Shown here: piece after piece, positions 1-11,708 of the stretch
Numbering within the stretch: position 1 is the stretch's first letter
Layout: every line of letters begins with the position of its first letter
Source: Diplosphaera chodatii
Taxonomy: Eukaryota; Chlorophyta; Trebouxiophyceae; Prasiolales; Stichococcaceae
Direction of reading: 5' to 3'
NCBI GenBank assembly: GCA_032358165.1
Contig: JAALGY010000057.1
Coordinates: forward strand, 496,001-560,000
Length of the DNA: 64,000 nt
Notes under the pieces: model-generated
Database searches by the model: none
The model's input: only the letters and a program-made list of their open reading frames with translations
Told to the model about the DNA's origin: nothing
Translations under genes and position numbers: made by a program

Positions 1-194
1 TGCCTTCACATGGACATGTGGCAGCCGGTGAGTAGGCATGACTGCCGCCGTTCGCAGTTGCCATTTTTCCGACATTGTTCACGATGTGACCATAGCCCTG
101 CCTCGCAGCAGCCATGGTCATGGGCGACCATCCAACCACCATGTGCACCAGCATAATTTGAGTGCCTGACAAAACTCTGCCATGCTTCGTGCAG

Positions 195-2815
195 ATATCT
201 GCACAGCAGCTCGCAGACGTCCTGCAGTACATGCCCCAACTGCGCGAGCTGCGACTGTCTGTCGAGGTGAGTGCCGTCAGCCACATGTTGACGGCAGCAC
301 TGCTGCCTGTTGCCTTTTCTGCCGAGCTGCCCATCTTCTTATCGAAGCCAACTGGCTGTCGTCAGATGCAATACCTGGGTCTGCTCAAATGGGTGAGATG
401 AGGTGCGCTGAGGGCTTATGGTTACCATTGGCATGCACTGCAGTATTTCGAGCGCAACAACAAGCGGGAGACACAGCAGCATATGGTGCTGCAGCAGACC
501 AGGACGTTGGACCACGTACTGCCAGTACTGACAAGGTTGAAGCGGCTTGAGATATCACTGTCAGCGCGGCTTATGGAAGTGTCACTCGGGCGCGTATTCC
601 AAAAAGTTACAATGTCTTCGGGCTCCATGTCACAATGTCACTTGTGCTTTGCCGGCTGTGGTGATGCTCACTGTTGCTCGCACCTCGCTGTAAGCAATGC
701 ATGCCATTTTAGCAGTGTGGCTTATGCATGGTTCCCGTCAAGGTTGCTGCTCGTGTCGCTACAGGAGGGGTCAGCAGCCGCGGTTGCCACATTTGCCTAG
801 CTATGCGGCACGCCTGCGGTGTGTCAAGCTCAGCGAGATGCACGCAACAGCATGGTGTGTTCAGAAGTACCAACGCTGGCTTCATGCTTGTGTACCAGTG
901 GCCGACAGCCCTTGTTGAGTTCCCGCATCAGGAACAACAACATGACGCATTTGCAAATCAGCACACAGCCTCGAAATGTGGCGCAGGCCGGACAACTGGT
1001 TCAGCAGCCTGGGTCGCTGCACCAACCTGGATTTGTCGGACAACAACATTGGGCAAGCACCGCTTGAACCCATGACCAACTGTTCCTCCCTGCAGCGGTA
1101 CGCATTCTTCAACGAATGCTTGGGCTTTTATTCGCAGTGACTGCTCAGCCTGCTCATTGTGCAGGAAGATTGTATCAGTGCATTGCTATAGCCAGTAGTG
1201 TAGACGTCAAGAGGTTTCTCTGCATCCAATGTATGGCATGTCTCCGCATGCCTCGACAACCGTTTCCTCAGCAGCACAATTGCAATGCAGCGCTGTGCTA
1301 GAAGTGTCAGGAAAGTGCAGAGGTGGTCCACGGTGGCCGCCATATAATTCTCATGCCTCCATCACTTTTGCACACAATCCCACAGCACCAGGTGTCTGCT
1401 GCACTGCAGGCTGCACCTGGGCATCAACACGTTGCGGCAGCTGCCACCAGGCCTGTGCCAGTGCCACCGACTCGTTGAGCTCCACCTGGACCACAATCTG
1501 CTGACGGCTGCAGCATTTCCAGCGGAGTTCTCCGCCCTGTCCCGGCTCACAAGTGAGTCCGAAGTGGGTGTCAAGTCCCTGTATTGGACCTATCTAACGT
1601 GGTAGGGTGACATGGCAGACATTCGCCAGGGCGGCCCTCCGAAACTTGATCATAACGCTTTCGGTCTTGTTGCAGTGCTGAAGCTTGACCTCAACCGGTT
1701 GGAGGTGCTTCCCTCCAGCTTCCTGCAGCTGCCGCTGCGGCACCTGTCGCTGGAGTGCAACCCTGTGCAGACCCTGCCAGGTGCGACGCCGCCACTTCCG
1801 ACCTGTTGCTTGCATTATAGTCTGACGCGCTGAATGCTTTTGCTGACTTGATTTGTACCCGTCAAGGGTCATCACATGTCAGACGAGCCTGCGCGGTCGT
1901 ATGTGATAGCTGGCTGTCTGTCTACAGGCGGCAAGTACCTCCAGACCCTCGAGTACCTGTGCCTGAAGCACACTCACTGGGAGGCAAACCTGAGCTATAC
2001 GTATACATGTTGAACCAACCGTGTTTGTGGGTGCTTGACAGCCTCTGGTTAGGGTCCTGTTCAACCGAGGCTTTGCTTGTGCGCAGGGGCTTCCCAATGT
2101 GCTGTCTGCAGCCACACGACTGGCATACCTGGATATCTCAAACAACGAGTTCATGCTGTCATCGCATGAGCTCCTGTGGCTGTCAGCCAACCTGCACCGC
2201 AATGCCCACATCCGACCCAGCGGCCTGAAGGTCTGGTGTCATTCTTCTTGGCATATGAGATCGGGATATGAGAGGCTCAGGACTGCAGTATCTGAGTGAC
2301 ACGTTGAGGTCACAGAGCTAGCACGCGTGTTCATGCAAACCCATGGTCAGCTGCGTTGAAGTGTCTAGTCCATGCCATGGCTGTGTTCCCGACTCATAGT
2401 GTCGCTGCATGCAGTTTGCAAACTACGTGGCAGCAGAGGAGGACTGCTGCGTGGTCTGCTGCCCTGAGCTCCTGGAGGACGACGAGCTGCACCTTGAAGG
2501 TGAGCTGCGCAGCACACGTCATCACGCCTGAGGCGCGGGCTGCTGAGACTAAGCGTGTGCCTCACACCTGCCTGAATATCGTATGACGTGTCTGTAGCAC
2601 TTCGGCAGCAGCATTTCGCTGCCGAGGGAAAGCTGACCAGCGCATTGGGCTTGCCCATCAGCAGTTTCACTGAAAGTGGGCTCTGCGCCGCCACAGGGGT
2701 GCTTGCCGATGGAGAACAGCAGCCCCAGGAGGCCAACTCCGATTCGGATCCATTTGAAGGCCAGGACCTAAGCTCATCTGATGATGAGGAGCAGCCGGAG
2801 CCCAGTGGCGGATGA
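195..2815 (+). CDS. Leucine-rich-repeat protein, 5' end outside window
   Basis: Several short exons on the plus strand read as leucine-rich repeats. The first follows a CAG acceptor at 192-194 and reads QLADVLQYMPQLRELRLSVE before GTGAGT. Later exons give CTNLDLSDNNIG (about 1019-1054), LKLDLNRLEVLPSSFLQLPL and LRHLSLECNPVQTLP (about 1679-1780), LQTLEYLCLKHTHWEANL (about 1940-1993) and ATRLAYLDISNNEF (about 2108-2150). An acidic exon follows (about 2413-2500), and the last exon ends in a Ser/Asp/Glu-rich tail (DSDPFEG, SSSDDEEQPE) with a stop at 2813-2815. No start is visible, so the gene begins left of the window. LRR domains are protein-binding scaffolds; the partner is unknown. Some internal exons between 360 and 1000 are uncertain, so this is a partial low-resolution model. 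Confidence 0.6.
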
Positions 2816-3986
2816 GGGGCGGCAAGCCTTGATCTCTGAGTGCACTGGTTGCATGCCACATTGAGGGGACAACCTACGGTAGATCGCATGGGATGGTTGT
2901 GCGATGTGTCTGTACTGCACCATCAGTGCTGCGGTATATGCTGAGTCAGTTCACAGCAGCGCATTGCCTGCAGCCTTCCTTTACGGTAATCAAAAGGTGC
3001 AGATGGTCAGGTTGACCTGCCCTCGAGTGAAGCCGATGGCGCGTTGGAGTCTGCTTCCAGCGTGCAGCAGGGGCGTCAGCGCGCGTTGGCCATTCCTTGA
3101 CCAGTCACAACACAGCCCGACTGGACCTGCCTGCATGCGGTGCAGCCCGTCCACATCGCCAGCTGGGGTCAGCAACGAATCAGGAGCATCAAACCAGTGT
3201 CTGGCAGCCAGCAGGATCAGCAGCGACTTGTTGCTGCGCCCTAGCAGCGCTTACCCATATGCACATCTTCTCTCAATTCACTAACTCGATTCGATATTTG
3301 AGCTGGAGCACTATGTTTGATGAGTGCCGTCATGCGCTTCAAGGGTAGTTCACGGTGGCCACCTGCAGCTTGGAATGTGGCCTCGACCCAGGTGGATGGC
3401 CGGATGGCAGGATGGGCCTAAGTATGTGCTGCAGCAGATACATCTCGGTTTGCTTCCACTACCTCGGTGCGGTGCTAGCATGGTGCCATTCGACTTGGCG
3501 GGCGCTCTAACACTGCACGACCGGGTGTACGTGTGGTATGTATACCTAGCAGTGCGTGTGGAGGGCTAATCGATCGGTATCGATCCCTCAATGTAGGCTG
3601 TACCGATCTCAGGACGTCGACCTGCAAGAATCTGTCTGGTCAAATGCTGTAGACTTACTGTAGATAACGCTTACCACTGTACACTGTAAGTTTGGTCAGC
3701 GCTGATCAGCCAGGATCATCAGTTATGCTGGCCAACGCACTGGCTCCGACACGTGAGCTCGTATTGACATGGCCAGCAGAAGCGCTCCAGCCGCTTGTGG
3801 CCTGCAGCAGTGCTGCACCTGTGCTGTCTGCATCGTGCACCTTGTGCACGTGCGCGCACGTGCGCTGCAAGCCGAGCTTCGCTCGAGCTTCGTGGGAACC
3901 ACAATGTGCACTTGCATTCAGCCCTGATCTGCACAGATCAAGCCTATACCAGCGGTGGATCCAGAGTCTGACCGAGATCTTTCAGC
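2816..3986. other. Intergenic stretch, no gene supported
   Basis: About 1.17 kb between the LRR gene and the lumen-protein gene. Open frames of up to 150 codons exist on both strands but show no family-like sequence and no consistent exon joins. It presumably holds the 3' UTR of the first gene and the promoter of the second. Confidence 0.5.
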
Positions 3987-5360
3987 ATGGCTGCGATGAC
4001 CAGCACCCTACCAGTCCACCGTCCCTTCGCATCATGCAGGTCCCAGCGCTGTGCGTCGACCACACGGCGCCACGTCGCGCCAGTGCGTGCTGCGGCTCCA
4101 CAGGTTCGTGCGTTCACGGTCTTGTAGGTTGTGTGACGCACTAGAATGTTCTCACGCTGATTCTGCAAGGTGCCTCAAGGTGATCACGTCACCAAGCACC
4201 TGGTGCGAGCAATGATCCGATGCTTTCAGGTTGATCAACAGTCGTGAAACTGCTGGTACACGGTGATTGCTTGTTGAACCGTGTCATCGGGCATCGCCAG
4301 CAGCAAGTGCTTGCCAGAATTGCCACTAGTGCGGATTGATCTGCCCAAAATGTTGCAGTAGTCGTGGTCACATATCACCGCACGTTGACGATACACATGT
4401 TGCTGCCGTTCTGCAGGATGCGTTCCGTAGGGCAGCGGGCGCTGCAGCTGGCGCCGCACTGGTGCTGACGCTGTCCGCGCCTGCGCTGGCGGTGGACCTG
4501 CCGTTCTTCGGGGAGAAGAACCAGGGCGGCACCTTGCCAGAGGGGTGAGCACCGTGTCGAGATCAAGCCCGTCTTCCGTTGTCGGCATGGATTGATCGGT
4601 GATACGACGCATCCTGCTCGGTCGCATGATCATGTTGGGAGACTGTGGGCGCTTGTAGATGCGCTTCTGGTTCTTGCAGGGACAGTCCGAAGGCGCTGCA
4701 GACCCGCATGACAGGACCAGGTGGGCGCAACTCCCTTGGCATAGTTTGGGATACGACACCCACACTCTCGCTAGCACGTTCCCAGCGCTGCCGTGTTGTC
4801 ACGGATGCATCATCTACAGCCGTGCCCACTGTCCTGAGGCTGCACATAGCAGCTCTCTCAACGCTTGTCATAATAAGAAATTTGCCTCGCTGCGCTGCAG
4901 ACAGCATGCGCGGCGGCGGGCAGCCGGACAAGTCCAACACGGCGTACCCGGAGACGGCGGGCGGCAGCGGCGCGGGGGGCGTGCCGCCCGTCGCCGGCCG
5001 CACCAACCTGGAGTCCACCTCGGTGAGCTGACAGTCCCACCCTAATCCTAGCTAGTATCAGTCCGCCGCCCATCCTCACCGCACCAACCTGGAGTCCACC
5101 ACGGTGAGTTGGGATTGGGCTGAGCGTCCGTGACTGGCACGACAGCTTTGTCAGCATGACGAACACCTTGCAGGTACTACTGCCGGGGCTATACTTTCAA
5201 TTACGGGCGGCTCGCTGCATGGTGCCAGTGACGCGCCATCAAATGCACCACAACCATGCTGTAGAGCATCGACGAGCATTGGCGGTGTTGCTCACGGCAG
5301 TGTTCGGTTACAGTCCCCTGCATTTGTGTGCTGCAGGCGGCACCTGACAAGGCCAAGTAG
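3987..5360 (+). CDS. Thylakoid-lumen protein with bipartite transit peptide
   Basis: Five exons join in phase to a 143-residue protein: 3987-4103, 4417-4544, 4680-4720, 4901-5022 and 5337-5360 (GCGGCACCTGACAAGGCCAAGTAG, giving AAPDKAK-stop). Exon 1 is a stromal transit peptide, Ser/Thr/Arg-rich without acidic residues (starts MAAMTSTLPVHRPF). Exon 2 supplies a lumen-transfer signal: FRRAAGAAAG, then a hydrophobic run ending SAPALA before VDLPFFG. The Arg pair before the hydrophobic core and the A-x-A site suggest Tat export and processing in the thylakoid lumen. The mature part is about 80 residues, Gly/Pro-rich and hydrophilic (KNQGG, GGGQPDKSN, GRTNLEST), with no domain I recognise. I do not assign it to a named photosystem subunit. 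A decoy copy of the end of exon 4 lies 81 bp downstream, in intron 4. Confidence 0.7.
5067..5111 (+). repeat. Partial copy of an exon end inside intron 4 (decoy exon)
   Basis: Bases 5067-5111 repeat 4986-5030, the last part of exon 4 with its donor site; the segment GCACCAACCTGGAGTCCACC is identical in both. The offset is 81 bp. The copy keeps a GTGAG donor, but reading on from the true exon meets an in-frame TGA at once, so it is not a normal exon extension. Confidence 0.7.
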
Positions 5361-5566
5361 GCGAGAACGGCTATGGGCACGGCACAGCATCGATACCTGA
5401 GTAGCCGCAAACACGGCCAGGACATGGCAATGGTGTCACTGATGCGTTGAAACCAGCCATGGGCCACTTTGCAGACTGCTTTGGGTGCCTGCGCTTCAGA
5501 AACGTTGCAAGCTGCCACAACAGGCTGACCAGTTGCAACATGCAGCAACCCATGAAGAGCACTGAC

Positions 5567-5571
5567 TGTAA
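5567..5571 (+). promoter_or_regulatory. Candidate TGTAA polyadenylation signal
   Basis: TGTAA is the usual chlorophyte polyadenylation signal. This one lies 207 nt after the stop of the lumen-protein gene and just before the convergent 3' end of CWC27. A TGTAA on the minus strand (5308-5312) could serve CWC27, so the two 3' UTRs would overlap. Confidence 0.35.
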
Positions 5572-5593
5572 CAAATGGTTGTGTTGGGTCCCT

Positions 5594-8500
5594 TCAGCGT
5601 CGTTGCCTATCAGACTGACCACCCCAACCGCCTCCGTTCCTGCCGCCGCCCCTCCCACCACCTCTGCCTTCGCCTCGCCCCCAGCCACTACCAAAGCTGC
5701 TGCCGTCCCTCTCGCCGCCCCTCCCACCGCCCCTGCCCTCGCCACGACCCCTGCCGCCGTCTCTGCCGCCATCCCTATCGCTACCCCTTCCGCCATCCTC
5801 AGGTCTGCTGCCGCCGCTACCGACACCGGTGGCACCAGCGCTGCCCCACTCCGTCTCCCGCTTCTGCTTCTTGGCCTGCTGCCGGTTCCACTGCTCCTTG
5901 CCCTTCTCCAGCAGCGGGTCGATCACCTGCAGCAGGCACAGCACACAAACATCGGCAGCTATAGGACGCTGAGCTCTCACCATGCCTCTGGAGCTCCGCA
6001 CCAACAGGCACAGATCAACACAGGACAGAGCTGAGACACCTGATGCGGCCTATGCTTACGCAAAGCATGCAGATTTGGCCACCGAGAGTTGACAGTGTTG
6101 AGGATCATACAGGCAGCAGCCTGAAGTGGCGCACCACCAGGTTGTCCACGTCGTCCATGTTGCGGTCCATGGCGCCGCGGGCCGCCTCCTTGGGGAAGTC
6201 CAGCACGTGGCCCCGCAGCGCCTCGATGCCCCCCTTGAGCACCTCGTCGTCCTCGTCCTGCAGGGGGCGCGAAGGAAACCCGACCACGATGAAAGCTGAC
6301 TGTGATGGAAGTGCACCAGGCCTGACATCAGCCGGCTGACGCAGTTGCCGGGAGGGCGCGCCTGTGCCTGCTGTCGTATGCACTCAGTGCTGGATGCAGG
6401 TCTGTGCCAGTAGTCGCTCATTCTGCATCGTCCAGGGTCGACAGGCTGCAGCTCCTACAGAGTGCGTGGTCCGGTGTTCCCACCTGCAGCGCGTCGATGC
6501 GCCAGGCCGCGGGCTTCAGCGCCTCGTGGTCGATGTCCTTCCGCACCCTGCCCGCATACGCCTCCTGAGCAGGCAACACACAGACAGCCTGTGAGTGGAG
6601 CACTTCTGCCAATAGCATCGGCTCGAGAGCCTGAGCCACCACAAACTTCGGCCCCACGCGGAGATGCTGCATATTGCCTCACTCGCTACCTCATGATGGC
6701 AGTTTTCACACCACCACAGGGATGCAGCGCTGCTTGACACCCTGCGGTACCTGCTCTGCTGCAGCTGACGGCCCCGCGCCGGCGCTGCCATCCCGCACAG
6801 CACCCCCCGCCGCCGCTGCAGAGTCCCCGCCGCCGCCCAGCGCCGCGGCAAAAGCGCGCATCTTGGACAGCGTGTCTGCTTCCCGCTGCCCCGTCAGCCG
6901 CGCGCGCTGCTTGTACTGCCGCCGCTTCAGCTCCCAGGGCTTCAGCAGGTCCGCGTCCTCCACCTTGTTCATCTGCGAGGGTCAAAAGGTTGCCGCTCGA
7001 CAGCAGCAAGATGGTATGAGCTGACACAAAGGTTGCACCCTGCTGCACATGGTGGCACGCTCTTTGTAGCTGCAACCGTCACGGCTGCACGGGAAGAGTC
7101 TGCAGGCAGCCACCTGCCGGGACGGCTTGATGACGGCCGCCTTGGAGCCGCCGGCCAGCGCGGCCGAGCGCCGCTTGTCGGCATCATTGCGGCCCCTGCC
7201 GCCGCCTCCGTCATCATCGCTGTCCTCATCGCTGTCCTTGGGCCGGGCGCCGCTGCCGTCCCTGCAGCTCAGTCCACTAGCGTTTGGTCAGTAAGCAGCT
7301 GCCTGAACCCAAGTGACGGCACCATGGTCTAGGCCCATCAAATTGCTACTTCAGCTGCTATTCTTGCACCGTGCTTCACAACACTGCTCTGCATGTCCCG
7401 TGCCGCAACCCCCAGCCATGCTTAATCGGGCTATGCTGTGGCTGTAGCAGGTAATACCGGCTGTCATTCCTGCAGGACAACTTGCGGGCGTTCTGCAGTG
7501 AGCACGGGCACCTGCTGGCTGCTGGCGCTGCGGTGGAGGCGCTGCCGCCGAGCGCGGCGCGCTTTGCGAGCGCCTGCGCCCGCATGCGCTGGTCGAAGCC
7601 CTCGTCCGTGTCATCCCCATCTGCCGCCGCTGCAGGGCTGTCTACAACGGCTGGCGCCTTTTTGCTGAGCTTTGCCAGGCGCGCCTGCGCAGCAAAGGGA
7701 AGTGTTTGTCCTGGGACTTTACCCAGGGAAAGTGGCTATGCAGGTGGACACCATATATATTGTGATGTGGTGCAGCTTGTCACTTACGTTTGACCACCTA
7801 GGCAAGCTAGAAGCCCACCTGTACTGCAGCTTTGCGGACTGCTGCTTCCTCTGCCTCCTGTGCAGCCAGCCGCTTCTCCTCCTCCGTGTTCACCTTGACC
7901 AACCTGAAAAGGCATGATCAGCGCTGAAGCTCATCAGTGCACCGCAGGGAACAGACCTCAAAGCACTGTTGTCTCTTGCCCAAGTACCTCTTGTGCTCGA
8001 ACACCAGCCGTCATCACGGCTCTGTCAGGTAGTGAACACCACAGGCGGACTGTGTATCGCACACACCTGGCATCATCAATCGCTTCGTGCGCACTTCGGA
8101 TGCGCGCAGCTGCTGGCGCTGCAATGTTGCCCTCGTCATCGCCATCCTCCTCACCCCCCTCGTCATCCTCGAACGACAGCAGCGCTGCATTCTTCTTCAC
8201 CTTGGGCCTGGCCTGCGACGCCGCCTCCGCCTTCTCCCTGGATCGTTGATGACAAGGGGTTTAGGGTGGGTTTTGCAGCTTCTGACTTGCATGCCGCTGG
8301 CACGTTCAGCTTTGGTCTGCCTGCAGTGGATAGAGGTCGATACTTGCAAAGGGGGTCCAGCACGCCAGTGACAGTGAGAATATGTGAGGGTGGTCACCGC
8401 TCGGCGGCTGCCAACCGCTCGGCACGGGTCGTCCGTGGCTCAATGTCGTCAAAGGGGTTCCACAGCACCTCCGCCTCCTTGATGAAGGGTGGGTCCTCCG

Positions 8501-9751
8501 GCCTGCGCAGCGAAACAGCCGCCAGCTGAGTGTGGATGCTGGGGTGCAAGGCCCTGCCGTCCAGAGGGCACCTGCGGGCCCCCTGCAGCGGGAGCTGCTC
8601 CAGCTTGCAGCTTGATCCGGTAACCGGTAACCGAGAATCGTCCTTGCGTGGGCCAGATGGTCTCCACGTGACACGACACGGTTGACTCGACTGAACGACT
8701 GATTGATTGCTTGACTGGCTGGTGGACTGATTGATCAGTTCGTTGGTGACTGGGGTTGGCACCTGTCATTTGTGTCCACCTCCAGGTTGTTCATCTCCAT
8801 GACGTTGTAGATGGTGTCGCCGCCCACACGGCCGAAGATGGTGTTTTTCTTCTGCAGCGACTCGGTGGGGCCCAGGGTGACGAAGAACTGGCTGCCGTTG
8901 GAGTGCTCCCGGTTCTCGTTTGCGCACGCCACGATGCCCCTGCCAGATGCACGTGCGACGGTCTGCCAGTCAGGACGCCCGTGCAAGGTGGGTGTCACCG
9001 TGTTGCTTCGATGCATCCTCAGCGCCGGTGTCCTACAACTGGTGACTGGGCCAGCATCTGAAGGCTGATGAGAAGACACATGCAGCATGGGTCTCGCAGA
9101 GACCACCTGTGTGAGAAGCGCAGCCGCGAGTGGAACTCGTCCTTGAAAGGTTCTCCATATATCGTCTCGCTGCCTGTGCCGGTCCCAGTAGGGTCGCCAG
9201 TCTGCACCCAGGTGGGATGTGAGATGAAAGCGGAGATAAAGCTGCACGGTCGCTGCTTGAAATACGTTGTCACCGGTGCACAGTGGTGCTCGCTATTGCG
9301 CTGCGAGACGCCCGGGATCCTCCCGTTACGGCATCACACGGGCTGCCCACCTGGACCAGAAAGTCCTTGAGCACCCGGTGGAAGGCGCAGCCATCGTAGA
9401 AGCCCTCCAGACACAGCTGCACGAAGTTCCGCACCGCCTGCAGGCGCAGGGAGAGCACTGTCACGTTGCACTATCGCTGGCCTTCCTGCTACAGAGCACA
9501 AATGCTGCTCATCGCTGACATCTGCAGCGCCGCCCACCTTAGGTGCCTCCTTTGGCCACAGTTCGATGTCGATGTCACCGGCAGTGGTTCTCAGCACCAC
9601 CTGCAGGACAAGGACGTCAAGTGGATCACGCAAGCCTGCGCTCACTGCGCATCATGCACCGCAGCATGCGGTAATAGCGTTCTGCTAGCGCCACGCCAGC
9701 TGCGCTCACCTTGCCCTTGGTCGGCGGCTCAAGGTTGTAGATATTCGACAT
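5594..9751 (-). CDS. CWC27: Spliceosome-associated cyclophilin CWC27
   Basis: About 14 exons. The start at 9751 gives MSNIYNLEPPTKGK (exon 9710-9751), the family's typical N-terminus. Next come VVLRTTAGDIDIELWPKEAP (9538-9600), VRNFVQLCLEGFYDGCAFHR (9351-9437), GDPTGTGTGSETIYGEPFKD (9107-9201) and NGSQFFVTLG with NTIFGRVGGDTIYN (8763-8939). These form the cyclophilin fold; the catalytic-type Arg (FHRV) and QFF are kept, and the usual substrate-pocket Trp is absent as in other CWC27s. LWNPFDDIEPR follows (about 8400-8500), then acidic/basic low-complexity exons, DADLLKPWELKRRQYKQR (about 6900), LDFPKEAARGAMDRNMDDVD and VIDPLLEKGKEQWNRQQAKK. The C-terminus is a Gly/Arg-rich tail ending at 5594. 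CWC27 joins the spliceosome with CWC22 around activation. One oddity is TGDPTGTG instead of GGDPTGTG at the pocket edge. Confidence 0.93.
8690..8745. repeat. Low-complexity GACT/GATT-rich intron segment
   Basis: Degenerate short repeats of the type GACTGATTGATTG and GACTGGCTGGTGGACTGATT lie in the CWC27 intron between the exons at 8763 and about 8500. No function is suggested. Confidence 0.4.
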
Positions 9752-10194
9752 GGTTGCACACCGACACGCTCAGGCGCTGGTCAATCGGACTGGCTTCGCG
9801 CTGTGCATCAGGCGCGGCAGCACATGCTCGGCGTCACCACGCAAAATGACAGGTGCTGGTGCTACAGCACACGCACCGCAAGGCAGATGGCAAATGTGGC
9901 ACAACACTGCCTCGACGTGATGACAGGATTGCAACCGACAAAGTGATGCCAACTAGCCGATCTCCCTGTGGTACCTCAGATGTGTTGGCGTGATGCCAAC
10001 TGGACCGCAGCGACGAACAGACGCTCATCAACGCATTTTGAGATACGCAGAGCAGCACAGTTTGTCACCCAGTTGATATGGTGTGCTGACTGAGAAAGAT
10101 CGCGGCATCCAGCTTTCCGTGTTGTGTCTGGATTGTGAGTCTAGTGGCTTGAGCCAGGCTAAGAACTGTGAGTGCCTCCCTGCAACCGGCAAAA
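9752..10194. promoter_or_regulatory. Divergent intergenic region of CWC27 and TMCO1
   Basis: 443 bp separate two start codons pointing apart, so both promoters must lie here or overlap. A 12-bp direct repeat GTGATGCCAACT occurs at 9943-9954 and 9990-10001, 47 bp apart. No TATA box is obvious. Confidence 0.45.
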
Positions 10195-11708
10195 ATGACG
10201 CTGCACATGAACATGCTCGGCATCCTGGCCCTTTCAGTCGCCGTGTGCTGCTTCATCGAGTTCGTGCAGTGGCTGGTGATCTACCGGTGCGGTGCAAAAC
10301 GAGCGCCGTACATCATGCCTGAGTGCATGTCCATCCATCAGCGCATGTGCATCAGGAGCTGCCTATCACTCGTGCGGGCTGCGGTGTAACAGGGGGGGCA
10401 CTGTCCACACCACCCATGCGCAATCGCCCCACGACATGCAGTCACGGCATCATGCCAAATTGCAGGCGGCCACACTTCCGACAGGTGAAGCAGTGGCTGG
10501 CGGTGCAGAACAGGAAACTGACGGATCTGAACAAGGAAAGCGGCAGCGGCGCCGGCGCACTCAAAGGCAAAGCCAAGAAGCAGGTGCCGTCTGCTGCCTC
10601 CAGTTGCAGCTGGCAGGGTGACATGCGGGGCCAGTGGTGTGCTGCCCCGGTGAAGCTCATGCATCTTTCAACTGGTCGCTGCCCATCTGCAATTCAGGAA
10701 CGGATAGAGAACAGCATGAAGACGGAGACTGGGCGACTGTTCGCCACAATGAAGCTGCAGCAAGTCGTTCTTGTGAGTGCCATCCTGCGGTGTTGATCGC
10801 ATTCAGGCTGTCATGTTGTGTCACCACGAAATAATGCTGATACCAACGCCTCAAGCATGCACACTGTTTTACCGTGTTGCTGTGGAATTGCAGAACCTTG
10901 CGGCAATGTTTGGGGCTTATAGGTTGCTCGGCTATTTGTGAGCGCAGCGTCTGTCCACCTAGTTGCAAACGCATGCTGCCTGTCCGTCTTACGTGCAAAT
11001 AAGCTCAGAGCGCAAACGTGCCAACTGTGAGATGCATGCTCTTGTCATATGCAGCTACACTGGCGTGGTGGTTGCCAAGCTGCCTTTCGAGCCATGGCCC
11101 TTCTTCCAGAAGATCACGCACAGGGGCCTCAGCGGCAGCAACAGCACAGATGCTGCATTGGTGAGAGCTGCTGTCGACTTGTTTGGAAGACCACAAGGCT
11201 GTGAAAACCTGTCTCAAGCTGTGCCATGCAGCGCACCAGCGGCAGGTCGCTCAACACAGTGCAGAGCAGCTGCATGTCTGCGCTGCACTGGCACATATAC
11301 AACTGCAGCCAGCGTGCTGTGCAGTCCGGCCATGGCTTAGCTGCGGATTCGTTAATGTGTCAGCCACCGCCACCTTCAGGCTGGTGTTCGCCAGAGCCCC
11401 TGTGCCTGCTCTGCAGTCCCTGGTCTTTGCGCTGGTGCAAGCCGGGGTGCGGCCCAACCTGGCGGCGTGGCTGGACGTGGGGCCCTCCCGCGCGATGCAG
11501 GGCCTCATGGCCAAGAACAACGCGCTGGTGCAGAAGAAGGTGCGCCTGGCTGTGCACAGACAGCACTGTGGTGGTGCCGCAGAACCCAGGGGTCGTACTG
11601 CAGGGCGGGATCTTTTACAACCATGATCCTCGTGGGGTCCTCTGTCGTGGATGCTGCCAACCAATGCAAGGTCCCTGCCTGCAGGTGGCGTCGGCAACTG
11701 GGCTCTAG
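10195..11708 (+). CDS. TMCO1: TMCO1-type ER membrane protein (Oxa1 superfamily)
   Basis: Seven exons join in phase to 193 residues, close to the 188 of human TMCO1: 10195-10286, 10466-10583, 10698-10772, 10894-10937, 11055-11160, 11417-11539 and 11685-11708. The first membrane segment is LGILALSVAVCCFIEFVQWL. It is followed by a basic coiled-coil stretch (KQWLAVQNRKLTDLNKES, KGKAKKQ) and ERIENSMK. The second hydrophobic part includes LFATMKLQQVVLNLAAMFGA, then the family signature GVVVAKLPFEPWPFFQKITH. The third segment is SLVFALVQAGVRPNLAAWLD before GPSRAMQGLMAKN. TMCO1 is an ER protein proposed as a calcium-load-activated channel and as part of a multipass translocon. The 44-nt exon 4 fixes the reading frame between exons 3 and 5. 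The C-terminus is shorter and less Pro-rich than in animals. Confidence 0.9.

Noticed and set aside
5447..6034. 195-codon plus-strand ORF rich in Ala/Pro/Thr
   Set aside because: It is the antisense shadow of the Gly/Arg-rich last exon of CWC27.
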